Origin: Paenibacillus uliginis N3/975
GTDB taxonomy: Bacteria > Bacillota > Bacilli > Paenibacillales > Paenibacillaceae
Assembly (NCBI RefSeq): GCF_900177425.1
Contig: NZ_LT840184.1
Span: 4,939,705-5,003,704, forward strand
Direction: 5' to 3'
DNA: 64,000 bases
Shown here one piece after another: positions 1-7,145 of this stretch. Made by a program: the position numbers and the translations under genes. Below the pieces are notes generated by a model. It worked only from the letters and a program-made list of their open reading frames with translations, was not told the origin of the DNA and made no database searches. Each line of letters begins with the position of its first letter. Within the stretch, counting starts at the first letter, position 1.

Positions 1-88
1 CCGTTACAACTCCTCCAAACATGGCATCACTGTCCATACGAAGCAGCTGTTCACCCAATTTTTCATTACGTTCTTTTATTAAAAACAT
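1..88 (-). CDS. N-terminus of an unidentified protein, cut by window edge
   Basis: An open frame starts at ATG 88 (MFLIKERNEKLGEQ...) and runs off the left edge, giving 29 codons with no stop. AAAGGA lies about 11 nt upstream as a possible ribosome binding site. It follows erm on the same strand after a gap of about 50 nt, so it could be the next gene of that transcript. The fragment is too short to assign a family. Confidence 0.4.
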   Translation of the reverse strand, partial: MFLIKERNEKLGEQLLRMDSDAMFGGVVT

Positions 89-140
89 TTGAATACACGT
101 CCTTTATCATAAGGCCGACTCATCCCGCAAAACCTGATGT

Positions 141-1007
141 TTATCGCCTATATTTATTTTTTGGTGAAACGTTATTTCGTAATCTTGGTCGTCGATAAGA
201 TTCTACATGCCGCATCATGGAAAGAAATACTTCCCCCCATTGCTGCTCGTTGAGCGTACAAATAGACACATTCCTCTCCAGCTTAAGCACTCTTGCCAGC
301 TTTGTGATCTGTGCAGGTGAGAATACATCTCCCAATGCTGCAGAGAATGGAAGCCGTGGATCACGTAAGCCGTGAACTGCTAGTGCCATAAATTTGGCAT
401 GGTCCTGCGGCAGCACCGCTGGATTTTTCTTTTTGCGGATGATCAGCACGGCCGAATCCACTCTCGGACGAGGTGAAAAATGTTCAGGAGAGACGGTCCG
501 TACGATCTGGAATTCAAACCACATTCTCCATTTCAATATGCGTGGATCAGTTATCGGTACCGACGTAAACCTCCTGGCTGCCCCCTTCTCAACAATGAGG
601 ATAGCGCACTTTAGAGGCACGCCTGGATAACCGAGCAGCTTGTCGAGAATGGCTGTCGTAATGGAAAACGGTATATTCGATATGACCGAAAACGGATCTC
701 TTGGAAGATCAATCTGCAAAAAGTCGGCTTGTCTTACCCGGATATTCGATATATCTTTCGTCTTCTGGGCAAGCTTCTCGGCATAGACGGGATCGTTCTC
801 GACGGCCAGCACCTTTCCAGCTTTTTCAGCCAATGGAAGGGTAATCGCTCCCGTGCCTGCACCAATATCCATAACCGTATCGTTCGAGTTTATATGTGCA
901 AGGCGGATCATTTCATAGATCAGCGGCTTGTGGATTAACAGATGCTGCGAAGAAAAGTTCGGCGATTGCGCAAACTTTGCTCCGCGGATTTTTTTATTTT
1001 TTAACAC
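141..1007 (-). CDS. erm: Erm-family 23S rRNA (adenine-N6)-methyltransferase
   Basis: The product should methylate the macrolide-binding-site adenine of 23S rRNA (A2058 in E. coli numbering) and give macrolide-lincosamide-streptogramin B resistance. Seen: the Erm N-terminal SPNFSSQHLL segment, SAM-binding motif DIGAGTGAITLPLAEKAG, acidic ribose-contacting AVEND, and catalytic motif IV SNIPFSIT followed by FTS and WRMWFEF, all typical of the ErmD-like Bacillaceae group. Length, about 288 aa, is normal. An in-frame ATG exists at 1025, but the GTG at 1007 is preferred: TGAGGTG at 1014-1020 sits 6 nt before it, while the ATG has no Shine-Dalgarno. A leader peptide and attenuator lie directly upstream, so expression is probably macrolide-inducible. 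The exact Erm class cannot be fixed from sequence reading alone. Confidence 0.93.
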   Translation of the reverse strand: MLKNKKIRGAKFAQSPNFSSQHLLIHKPLIYEMIRLAHINSNDTVMDIGAGTGAITLPLAEKAGKVLAVENDPVYAEKLAQKTKDISNIRVRQADFLQIDLPRDPFSVISNIPFSITTAILDKLLGYPGVPLKCAILIVEKGAARRFTSVPITDPRILKWRMWFEFQIVRTVSPEHFSPRPRVDSAVLIIRKKKNPAVLPQDHAKFMALAVHGLRDPRLPFSAALGDVFSPAQITKLARVLKLERNVSICTLNEQQWGEVFLSMMRHVESYRRPRLRNNVSPKNKYRR

Positions 1008-1041
1008 AAAAAGCACCTCATTCATTCGTATATGAGAGAAT

Positions 1042-1112
1042 GAAAAAGGTACAGATCAAATAACCCTTGTTCATTTCACAAAAAATGAAAGGGCATAAAT
1101 GTTCTGTACCTT
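1042..1112 (-). terminator. erm leader attenuator hairpin
   Basis: Perfect 10-nt arms AAGGTACAGA (1103-1112) and TCTGTACCTT (1046-1055), in transcript orientation, enclose a second stem pairing TTCATTT/AAATGAA and CCCTT/AAGGG. The right arm runs into a T-tract, so the structure looks like a rho-independent terminator placed before erm. A ribosome stalled on the Arg-Leu-Arg codons just upstream (1119-1127) would cover the left arm and let transcription continue. This resembles transcription attenuation described for ermK/ermD-type genes. The structure is visible; the mechanism is inferred. Confidence 0.7.
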
Positions 1113-1115
1113 ACA

Positions 1116-1151
1116 CTATCTCAAACGAAAAAATGCGATGCAGCAGCACAT
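1116..1151 (-). CDS. erm regulatory leader peptide with Arg-Leu-Arg motif
   Basis: An 11-codon frame encodes MCCCIAFFRLR and stops at TAG. GGAGG at 1162-1166 lies 10 nt before the ATG. A longer in-frame start at 1172 lacks a Shine-Dalgarno. The peptide ends in RLR, the +X+ type motif known to cause macrolide-dependent ribosome arrest on ErmDL-class leaders. The stop codon is only 3 nt before the left arm of the attenuator hairpin, which is the geometry needed to couple stalling to the hairpin. The Cys-Cys-Cys start and the Ile-Ala-Phe-Phe middle are not a leader I recognise. Confidence 0.72.
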   Translation of the reverse strand: MCCCIAFFRLR

Positions 1152-1207
1152 ACAATCAAAGCCTCCGTCCATTTAAATGAGCTAGGTTTTAAAAAAACTA
1201 CATGATC

Positions 1208-1215
1208 AGTATACC
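1208..1215 (-). promoter_or_regulatory. Extended -10 promoter candidate for erm leader
   Basis: TATACT preceded by TGG (TGn extended -10) lies about 57 nt upstream of the leader ATG. No good -35 hexamer is visible at 17 nt, consistent with an extended -10 promoter. Confidence 0.35.
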
Positions 1216-1262
1216 AAACCAATGTACCGAAAGGTACTATTTTCCATGAATGGACTACTTCA

Positions 1263-1940
1263 TCATACTAATCCAAACAAAGTAAACCCGATGGTATTAA
1301 TCGCAAGGTTAGCACACATATGAACCATCCACGATGTGTAAATGTTCCCGTTTCTTTCATTCAACCAATTGAATAACAAGCCTGCCACAAACAAACTTAC
1401 AATTAACACTATGAATAGCGGAACTGTAAACCAGCTCGTCATCATGGCGATGTGATACACGGAAAATGCGCCTGCGCTGAATATATAAGCGAACTTGCGA
1501 CCGGTCAACTTCTTCAACGTCAGAAAGGCAAAACCACGGAAGAAAAACTCCTCCAGCAACGAATTGACAATGGAAATGTAAATAGCGACGAACACAAAGT
1601 TGCCCGCATTTACGCCGATATTGCTCTGTAATGATTCCGTGACTTGAGTGAAATCAAAATACGGCCCGATCAAGAAGTAACTGCCCAAAATAAACACATA
1701 TACACCTAAACCAAGCAGTATGGAGAACCGCATCTCTTTTTTCTCAAACTTGAATAATGGCCTAAAAGATACCTCTTTACTGATGAGACTATAAACGATC
1801 GGCAGCGTTAGAAAAATGAGAATTTTAATGATCGATTTCACCGCATAATCGGGAGATATCACAGCATCTACATAAGCCATTGCGATACATCCAATAACAA
1901 TCATCGTTATTATTGAAATTATATTTTTTCTTGTATTCAT
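1263..1940 (-). CDS. CPBP-family intramembrane glutamic protease (Abi/CAAX-like)
   Basis: This is a polytopic membrane protein of 225 aa with about seven hydrophobic segments. Near residue 130 it has the signature Glu-Glu-x3-Arg (SLLEEFFFRGF), followed by FSVYHI and a late His-containing segment (SWMVHMCAN), which together form the CPBP (ABI) active site. Family members process prenylated or other membrane peptides, or act in bacteriocin immunity; the substrate here is unknown. Its ATG overlaps the stop of the upstream phosphotransferase gene by 4 nt, so the two are probably translationally coupled. Confidence 0.85.
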   Translation of the reverse strand: MNTRKNIISIITMIVIGCIAMAYVDAVISPDYAVKSIIKILIFLTLPIVYSLISKEVSFRPLFKFEKKEMRFSILLGLGVYVFILGSYFLIGPYFDFTQVTESLQSNIGVNAGNFVFVAIYISIVNSLLEEFFFRGFAFLTLKKLTGRKFAYIFSAGAFSVYHIAMMTSWFTVPLFIVLIVSLFVAGLLFNWLNERNGNIYTSWMVHMCANLAINTIGFTLFGLV

Positions 1941-2839
1941 GGAATATCGTAAAACTCCAATTCTTTCAGGTTCGGATTCTCATGGATAAGCCTTCTAACC
2001 TTCTTCAGCGTGTTAGGTTCAATGGGCGTACCACCATTTCTATGAAGTAATATCCATCTTAGACATGCCATAGCCTCGAATACGGCGAGTTCATCCGACC
2101 GAATATCATTTTGTAATAAATACGCAGAACTAAACACGGAAGCATTCCGCTCTGACAAGTATATCTTCTTCAACACAAGTGACCATGCAAAATCATATCT
2201 TGGATCTCCGTATTGTCCGTTCGTCCAATCGATAACAGTCAATTGTTCATTCTGTTCCAGTATATTTCTCAGATGATAATCACCGTGTATGACTCGTTCC
2301 TGCTTGATTGAGGTCATTCCAGCAAGTTGAGTGAATGCCTTGTCCAAGTCAGAGTGATTCTGAATCCCCGGATAAAAATAATCCTTAAAATCATACGTTG
2401 GAAGCTGGATCGGTCCTAGCTCCTCCACTGGAGTTGTATGTATTTTGGATAAAATCATGGCTATATCCGTCAGCTTCATTTTATTTACCTTGGTAATAGG
2501 TGCACCATCAAAGGTGGTCAATAACACGTAGTCAGCGTTTTGATATTTTCCAAAGCCCACCGGCTTCGAAACGGGAAGACCACAATCAAATAAAGCATTC
2601 AACAAACTATATTGAAAGGAAATATTCGGTCTAGAGCTTTTGTTCCATACTTTTAATACAAAACTCCCTTGATCAGAATGTAATTTTATTACTTCCGCTT
2701 CAAAGCCCTGTTCCATAGGATGAGTTGTAATAATGCCTTCCTGATGCAATAAATGGTTCAAAACATCATTTTTCTCGATCCACTGAATGCTGCGTAAAGG
2801 ATTTTCCAACCGTAATCTTCCTTCCATTTGATTATTCAT
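1937..2839 (-). CDS. Aminoglycoside phosphotransferase (APH)-family kinase
   Basis: This 300-residue protein has the APH/choline kinase fold. The catalytic loop HGDYHLRNILEQ, near residue 195, carries the Brenner-type His-Gly-Asp...Asn. The Mg-binding loop IDWTNGQYGDPRYDFAW follows. The N-terminal lobe contains the expected FVLKVW lysine strand. The small-molecule substrate (antibiotic, sugar or other) cannot be told from the motifs. It is the first gene of a two-gene unit with the CPBP protease, and its Shine-Dalgarno is weak. Proximity to erm suggests, but does not show, a resistance role. Confidence 0.82.
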   Translation of the reverse strand: MNNQMEGRLRLENPLRSIQWIEKNDVLNHLLHQEGIITTHPMEQGFEAEVIKLHSDQGSFVLKVWNKSSRPNISFQYSLLNALFDCGLPVSKPVGFGKYQNADYVLLTTFDGAPITKVNKMKLTDIAMILSKIHTTPVEELGPIQLPTYDFKDYFYPGIQNHSDLDKAFTQLAGMTSIKQERVIHGDYHLRNILEQNEQLTVIDWTNGQYGDPRYDFAWSLVLKKIYLSERNASVFSSAYLLQNDIRSDELAVFEAMACLRWILLHRNGGTPIEPNTLKKVRRLIHENPNLKELEFYDIP

Positions 2840-3005
2840 GTTCTCAGCTCAATTGGATATATACGTATGGTATCCTGATTGAAACCATTTGGGAAGGTGT
2901 CGTGCATGCAGAATAGCAAACCTCATTTCACTTAACAACTCATCTCAAACATTTTTTCCCAATTATGAATAAACCATCCAACAAACTCCTTATTTTGGTG
3001 TCTTT

Positions 3006-3035
3006 TTGCAATACTTTCATCATTTTTCTTAAAAT
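3006..3035 (+). promoter_or_regulatory. Sigma-A-like promoter for the NDGRD repeat protein
   Basis: TTGCAA (3006-3011) and TAAAAT (3030-3035) are separated by 18 nt, giving a 5' UTR of about 95 nt before the GTG start at 3138. The region is AT-rich, so a chance match is possible. Confidence 0.35.
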
Positions 3036-3137
3036 TTTCTTAACACTGCTCAATTGTTGAAACTTTCCATCCTCCTACAGCGTCTTATAGGTGAGGAAAA
3101 TAATAACAATCGTTTAATTTTGAAGGAGGTCAAGCGT

Positions 3138-6100
3138 GTGAGGAAGTTTTGGGCTGCTATGCTATCAGCTCTACTTATTTTTCCTATGCTATTCCAGTCA
3201 CAGGCGCAAGCGGCAGTAAAATTCAACATCTTAATTGATGGGGTGAGATTAACAACAAGTCAGGCTCCGGTTATGATCCAAGGCCGAGTCATGCTGCCCA
3301 TGAGAGCTATCTTTGAAGCGCTGGATGCTAAGGTTAAGTGGAATCAGAAAACTCAGACGGTCACAGCTGTAAGAGACAACACAAAGATCGTACTGAAAAT
3401 TAACTCTAAAACAGCAACAATTAACAACAAAAGTGTTAGACTCGATGTTCCTGCCAAAAACCTGAAGGGTGCAACGATGGTGCCAGTACGCTTCGTCAGT
3501 GAATCCTTAGGTGAGAAAGTCGGATGGAATTCTAAAACCAAAACCGTATCCATTACTACAACTTCGAACGGCGGCAGACCAGTACCAGTTCCTGATACCG
3601 GCCTCTCGCCTGCTTCTAATGTAACTGTAAGAGATATTGCAAATAACGGTGACGGACGGGACCTTCAGGTTAGCTTCTCCAAGTCATATACTGAATCACG
3701 TGCAGATCAATACCGGGTCATGATTGTGAAAGCGGAGAAGTCATACAACTTTAATCAATCAGCAGCGCGAATGGTTCCATCATCCAACTATTCCGTAGTA
3801 TTTCCAACCGGATCCAATAATACGGTTACCCTTACCTCAGGTGCCCGTGACGTCGACGGAGATTACATTCGTGAAAACCAAGCCTATAAGGCCTACGTGT
3901 TGACTGCTGGAAGATATAACGGCGAATTCGCGTTATCATCGCCATCATCATCCATTACATTGTCAAATACCAATGCCGTTGAAACAGCCACCAATGTGAA
4001 GGGGAACGATGTTAACGACTATGGTGACGGGCGGGATCTTTCAGTAAGCTTCACCCGTGCTCAGAAAGAAGATCTCATTTCCAATTACAGAATTATGGTT
4101 GTTAAAACCAAAGATGTCAGCAAGTTTGATCTGGCAGCGGCCAAATCCGTACCAAGCCAGTATTACACAACCGTATATAAAACAAGTGGTAGCGGCACAA
4201 CGCTGACAAATGCTCTGAGCTCATCTACACGTGATACTTCCGGCGAGTATATTAAGAACGGAGTACCTTATACTCTGTTCGTTATGTCCGTGAGCAGCAA
4301 TGAGAACACGTTAGCCAGCAAGCTGTCTTCCGGTTCGTCTTCGATCACGCTAGCTACAGGGTCCACCACTGCTCCTGTCATCACTCAAGTAACCGATGTG
4401 AGCAATTATGGCGATGGACGCGATTTGCGTGTAAACTTCAACAAGCTATCCGATGAGTCAGGTATCGGGTCTTACCGAATTTTTGTGGTTAAGTCATCTG
4501 ACTATCACAACTTCAATTTGAACAAAGCGAATTCGGTATCCAGCTCCAATTACACACAAGTGAACAAGACCGGGTATAACATCACTCAGACGTTATCCTC
4601 CGGAGCCAGAGATGTTGACGGATCCTCAATAAGAAACGGAGTTTACTACCGGGTGTTCGTCATGTCCGTTGGTTCGGGCAACAATTACGGAAACAATAAC
4701 CTGTCTTCCGTTTCGAGCGATATTATTTTATCTAATAACAACAGCGGCGGTTCGTATGTCGGCTCCGTCTCCAATCTTTATGTAAGGGACGTTAGCGATA
4801 ATAATGACGGCCGGGATCTAGAGGTTTCGTTTAACCGCCCATCGGATGAAAATAACATCAGCCATTACCGTGCATTCGTTGTAAAATCGAATAAAGCGGG
4901 CAACTTTGATCTGTATGATGCCAACAGCAATTCCTATTACACGGATATCTATAAAACAGGCTACAGCAATATCATCAAGCCCTTATCAAATGGAAGCCGC
5001 GATACAGACGGGGACTCTATCCGGAACGGTGTCAGCTACCGCGTATTTATCTTGTCGGTCGGCAATGGTAATTACTCCGGTAACAACGCGTTGTCATCTT
5101 CCTCTTCAATCATCACACTCAGTGGCAATAGTAATGTAAACCGCGTTTACAACTTAAATGTGAAGGACATTGGTGATGCTAGTGATGCTGGTGATGGTCG
5201 AGATATGCAAATTTCATTTGATCGCCCATCGGATGAAAACAATATCAGCGAATACCGTGCATTCGTAGTAAAATCGTCTAAAGCGGGCAGCTTTGATCTA
5301 TATAAAGCTTCCAACCTATCCAGTTACTATTACACGCGAATCGATAAAACAGGGTACAGCAAAATCACCCAATCCTTGTTAGCTGGAAGTCGTGATACAG
5401 ACGGGGATTATATCCGTAATGGCGTTAAATACGACGTGTTTATCATGTCAGTAGGTTATGGAAATTACTCTAGTAATAATGCACTGTCTTCTTCTTATAG
5501 CATTGAACTTAGCAACAAAAAGAAAATAGATGCTGTAAGCCGTGTGACTGTTGAAGACGTAAGTGACTATGGCGACGGACGGGATCTGAAGGTATCTTTC
5601 CCTAGGACTCCGGATTACAACAACATTAGTTATTACCGCATATTCGTTGTTAAAGCAAGCCAGATACTTGATCCAACAACAGCAAAATCGATAGGAAGCG
5701 GTAAATATACCGATGTTACCAACAAAGCAGACAGCACCATCCAAAAAACACTTGATTCCAATGCCAAAGATGTGGATGGAGCCGATATTAAACCTGGCCT
5801 CGCCTATCGGGTATATGTCATGTCCGTTGGCGGCGATAGTTATAATGGAAGCTATGCTCTGTCCCCTTCGTCCGACATTATAACGCTGAAAAGCAGCATT
5901 TCTCCGGTCAACCCGGTCACAGACTTAAAGGTAAGTGATGACGGAGACAGAAATGACGGTAGAGATATGCTTATATCTTTTAAAAGATTAACCGATGAAG
6001 ATAGCATCAGTCAGTATCAGATATATGTAGTTAAATCGGGAGTAAATTTCAAACTACCCGATGCAAATAATGCAAAATTCTTTACAACGGTGAATAAAAA

Positions 6101-7067
6101 AGGATCAGACATCAGTACCAGCTTATCTTCCAACACGACAGATATTGACGGTAAAGAAATCCGTAACTCACAGCCTTATCAAGTGTATGTTCTCTCAGTA
6201 AGCAAAGATGGTAATCCGAATAACAATGCATTGTCTGAAGCGCAAGCTATCACGCTAAAAGGAAGCGCGGTCTCAGCTCCTTTGAATGTGAAAGCGCAGA
6301 TTGATGGCAATAATACAGGTTTTGATATCACATTCGAGAAGTCGCTTAAACCGGAAAATGTGGGAGAATACCGTGTCATGGTTTTGCCGTTCGACGACGC
6401 AAAGTCTTTCGGGTGGGACGAAGCGACTCAAGTACCTTCAGATCGTTACAAAAAGGTAGATCCCAAAGGTGAACTGAAGGTGAACATTGAATTAGGCTTT
6501 TTAGATGTCGACAAGCAGACCATAGTCAAAAACAAAGCATATAAAGTATATGTCTTAGCTGTTAACAATGGCCAAGGTGCTGATGGGAATGCCCTTTCCA
6601 ATTTTGCAAAAATTGAAATTACGGATTCTACTCCAGATTCCGCACAAGCCACTAATGTAACAGCTCTGATCAAAGAAACGGACAGCAAAATCCTACAAGT
6701 TAAATTTAAAGCGGCTGCCAATAAGAATAACATCAGTTCGTATGAGATTATGCTTGTTCCTGAAAGTGACAGCAGTTTCGATCCAAAAAAAGCGGCTGCC
6801 TCCAAAACAGCAGCCCAGGCCATAACAAAAGCTGCAAAAGCCATTAAAGATGTTCCTTTAGAAACAGGTACGGATTATTTAGTAGATCTAGAGATGCCAA
6901 CCCAAGATTCATACGAAACTAATATTGTAGACGGTAAATACAAAGTATATGTCTTGTCAGTAAATAAAAATACGAATAGAGAAGTAAAAGCAGTATCTAC
7001 GCCATCAATTATAACTTTGAAAGCTGCTGAGCCTGCTACACCTGTTGCTCCTGCGCCACAGCCTTAA
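3138..7067 (+). CDS. Secreted stalk-domain protein with nine NDGRD-type repeats
   Basis: The start is taken as GTG 3138: AAGGAGGT lies 7 nt upstream and the frame then opens with a signal peptide ending QAQAA. An upstream ATG at 3054 has no ribosome site and would spoil the signal peptide. Residues about 30-145 form a copper-amine-oxidase N-terminal-like 'stalk' domain (PVMIQGRVMLPMRAIFEALD, then MVPVRFVSESLGEKVGWNSK). The rest is nine tandem units of about 120-130 aa, each opening with a strand plus a Gly/Asn-Asp-Gly-Arg-Asp motif, then YR-[IV]-[FM]-VVK, then RD-x-DG-x-x-IRNG and Y-x-V-[FY]-V-[ML]-SV. The last two units have lost the DGRD loop. Asp-rich loops such as RDTDGD resemble calcium-binding loops. 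No catalytic motif was seen; a structural or adhesive surface role is inferred. Confidence 0.85.
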   Translation: MRKFWAAMLSALLIFPMLFQSQAQAAVKFNILIDGVRLTTSQAPVMIQGRVMLPMRAIFEALDAKVKWNQKTQTVTAVRDNTKIVLKINSKTATINNKSVRLDVPAKNLKGATMVPVRFVSESLGEKVGWNSKTKTVSITTTSNGGRPVPVPDTGLSPASNVTVRDIANNGDGRDLQVSFSKSYTESRADQYRVMIVKAEKSYNFNQSAARMVPSSNYSVVFPTGSNNTVTLTSGARDVDGDYIRENQAYKAYVLTAGRYNGEFALSSPSSSITLSNTNAVETATNVKGNDVNDYGDGRDLSVSFTRAQKEDLISNYRIMVVKTKDVSKFDLAAAKSVPSQYYTTVYKTSGSGTTLTNALSSSTRDTSGEYIKNGVPYTLFVMSVSSNENTLASKLSSGSSSITLATGSTTAPVITQVTDVSNYGDGRDLRVNFNKLSDESGIGSYRIFVVKSSDYHNFNLNKANSVSSSNYTQVNKTGYNITQTLSSGARDVDGSSIRNGVYYRVFVMSVGSGNNYGNNNLSSVSSDIILSNNNSGGSYVGSVSNLYVRDVSDNNDGRDLEVSFNRPSDENNISHYRAFVVKSNKAGNFDLYDANSNSYYTDIYKTGYSNIIKPLSNGSRDTDGDSIRNGVSYRVFILSVGNGNYSGNNALSSSSSIITLSGNSNVNRVYNLNVKDIGDASDAGDGRDMQISFDRPSDENNISEYRAFVVKSSKAGSFDLYKASNLSSYYYTRIDKTGYSKITQSLLAGSRDTDGDYIRNGVKYDVFIMSVGYGNYSSNNALSSSYSIELSNKKKIDAVSRVTVEDVSDYGDGRDLKVSFPRTPDYNNISYYRIFVVKASQILDPTTAKSIGSGKYTDVTNKADSTIQKTLDSNAKDVDGADIKPGLAYRVYVMSVGGDSYNGSYALSPSSDIITLKSSISPVNPVTDLKVSDDGDRNDGRDMLISFKRLTDEDSISQYQIYVVKSGVNFKLPDANNAKFFTTVNKKGSDISTSLSSNTTDIDGKEIRNSQPYQVYVLSVSKDGNPNNNALSEAQAITLKGSAVSAPLNVKAQIDGNNTGFDITFEKSLKPENVGEYRVMVLPFDDAKSFGWDEATQVPSDRYKKVDPKGELKVNIELGFLDVDKQTIVKNKAYKVYVLAVNNGQGADGNALSNFAKIEITDSTPDSAQATNVTALIKETDSKILQVKFKAAANKNNISSYEIMLVPESDSSFDPKKAAASKTAAQAITKAAKAIKDVPLETGTDYLVDLEMPTQDSYETNIVDGKYKVYVLSVNKNTNREVKAVSTPSIITLKAAEPATPVAPAPQP

Positions 7068-7094
7068 ATTTCATTCTTAAAACAGCACAACATC

Positions 7095-7129
7095 AAACAG
7101 CCTTCATCCAAAATGGATGAAGGCTGTTT
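7095..7129. terminator. Bidirectional rho-independent terminator
   Basis: Perfect 15-nt arms (7095-7109 and 7115-7129, core CAGCCTTCATCC) surround a 5-nt loop, with A/T tracts on both sides. It lies between the convergent repeat-protein and SLH phosphoesterase genes and can serve both. Confidence 0.92.
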
Positions 7130-7145
7130 TCCTTACTTCCCCAGC

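Noticed and set aside
1076..1096. Six-codon frame MPFHFL within the erm attenuator loop
   Set aside because: No Shine-Dalgarno and located inside the hairpin; the upstream RLR leader is far better supported.
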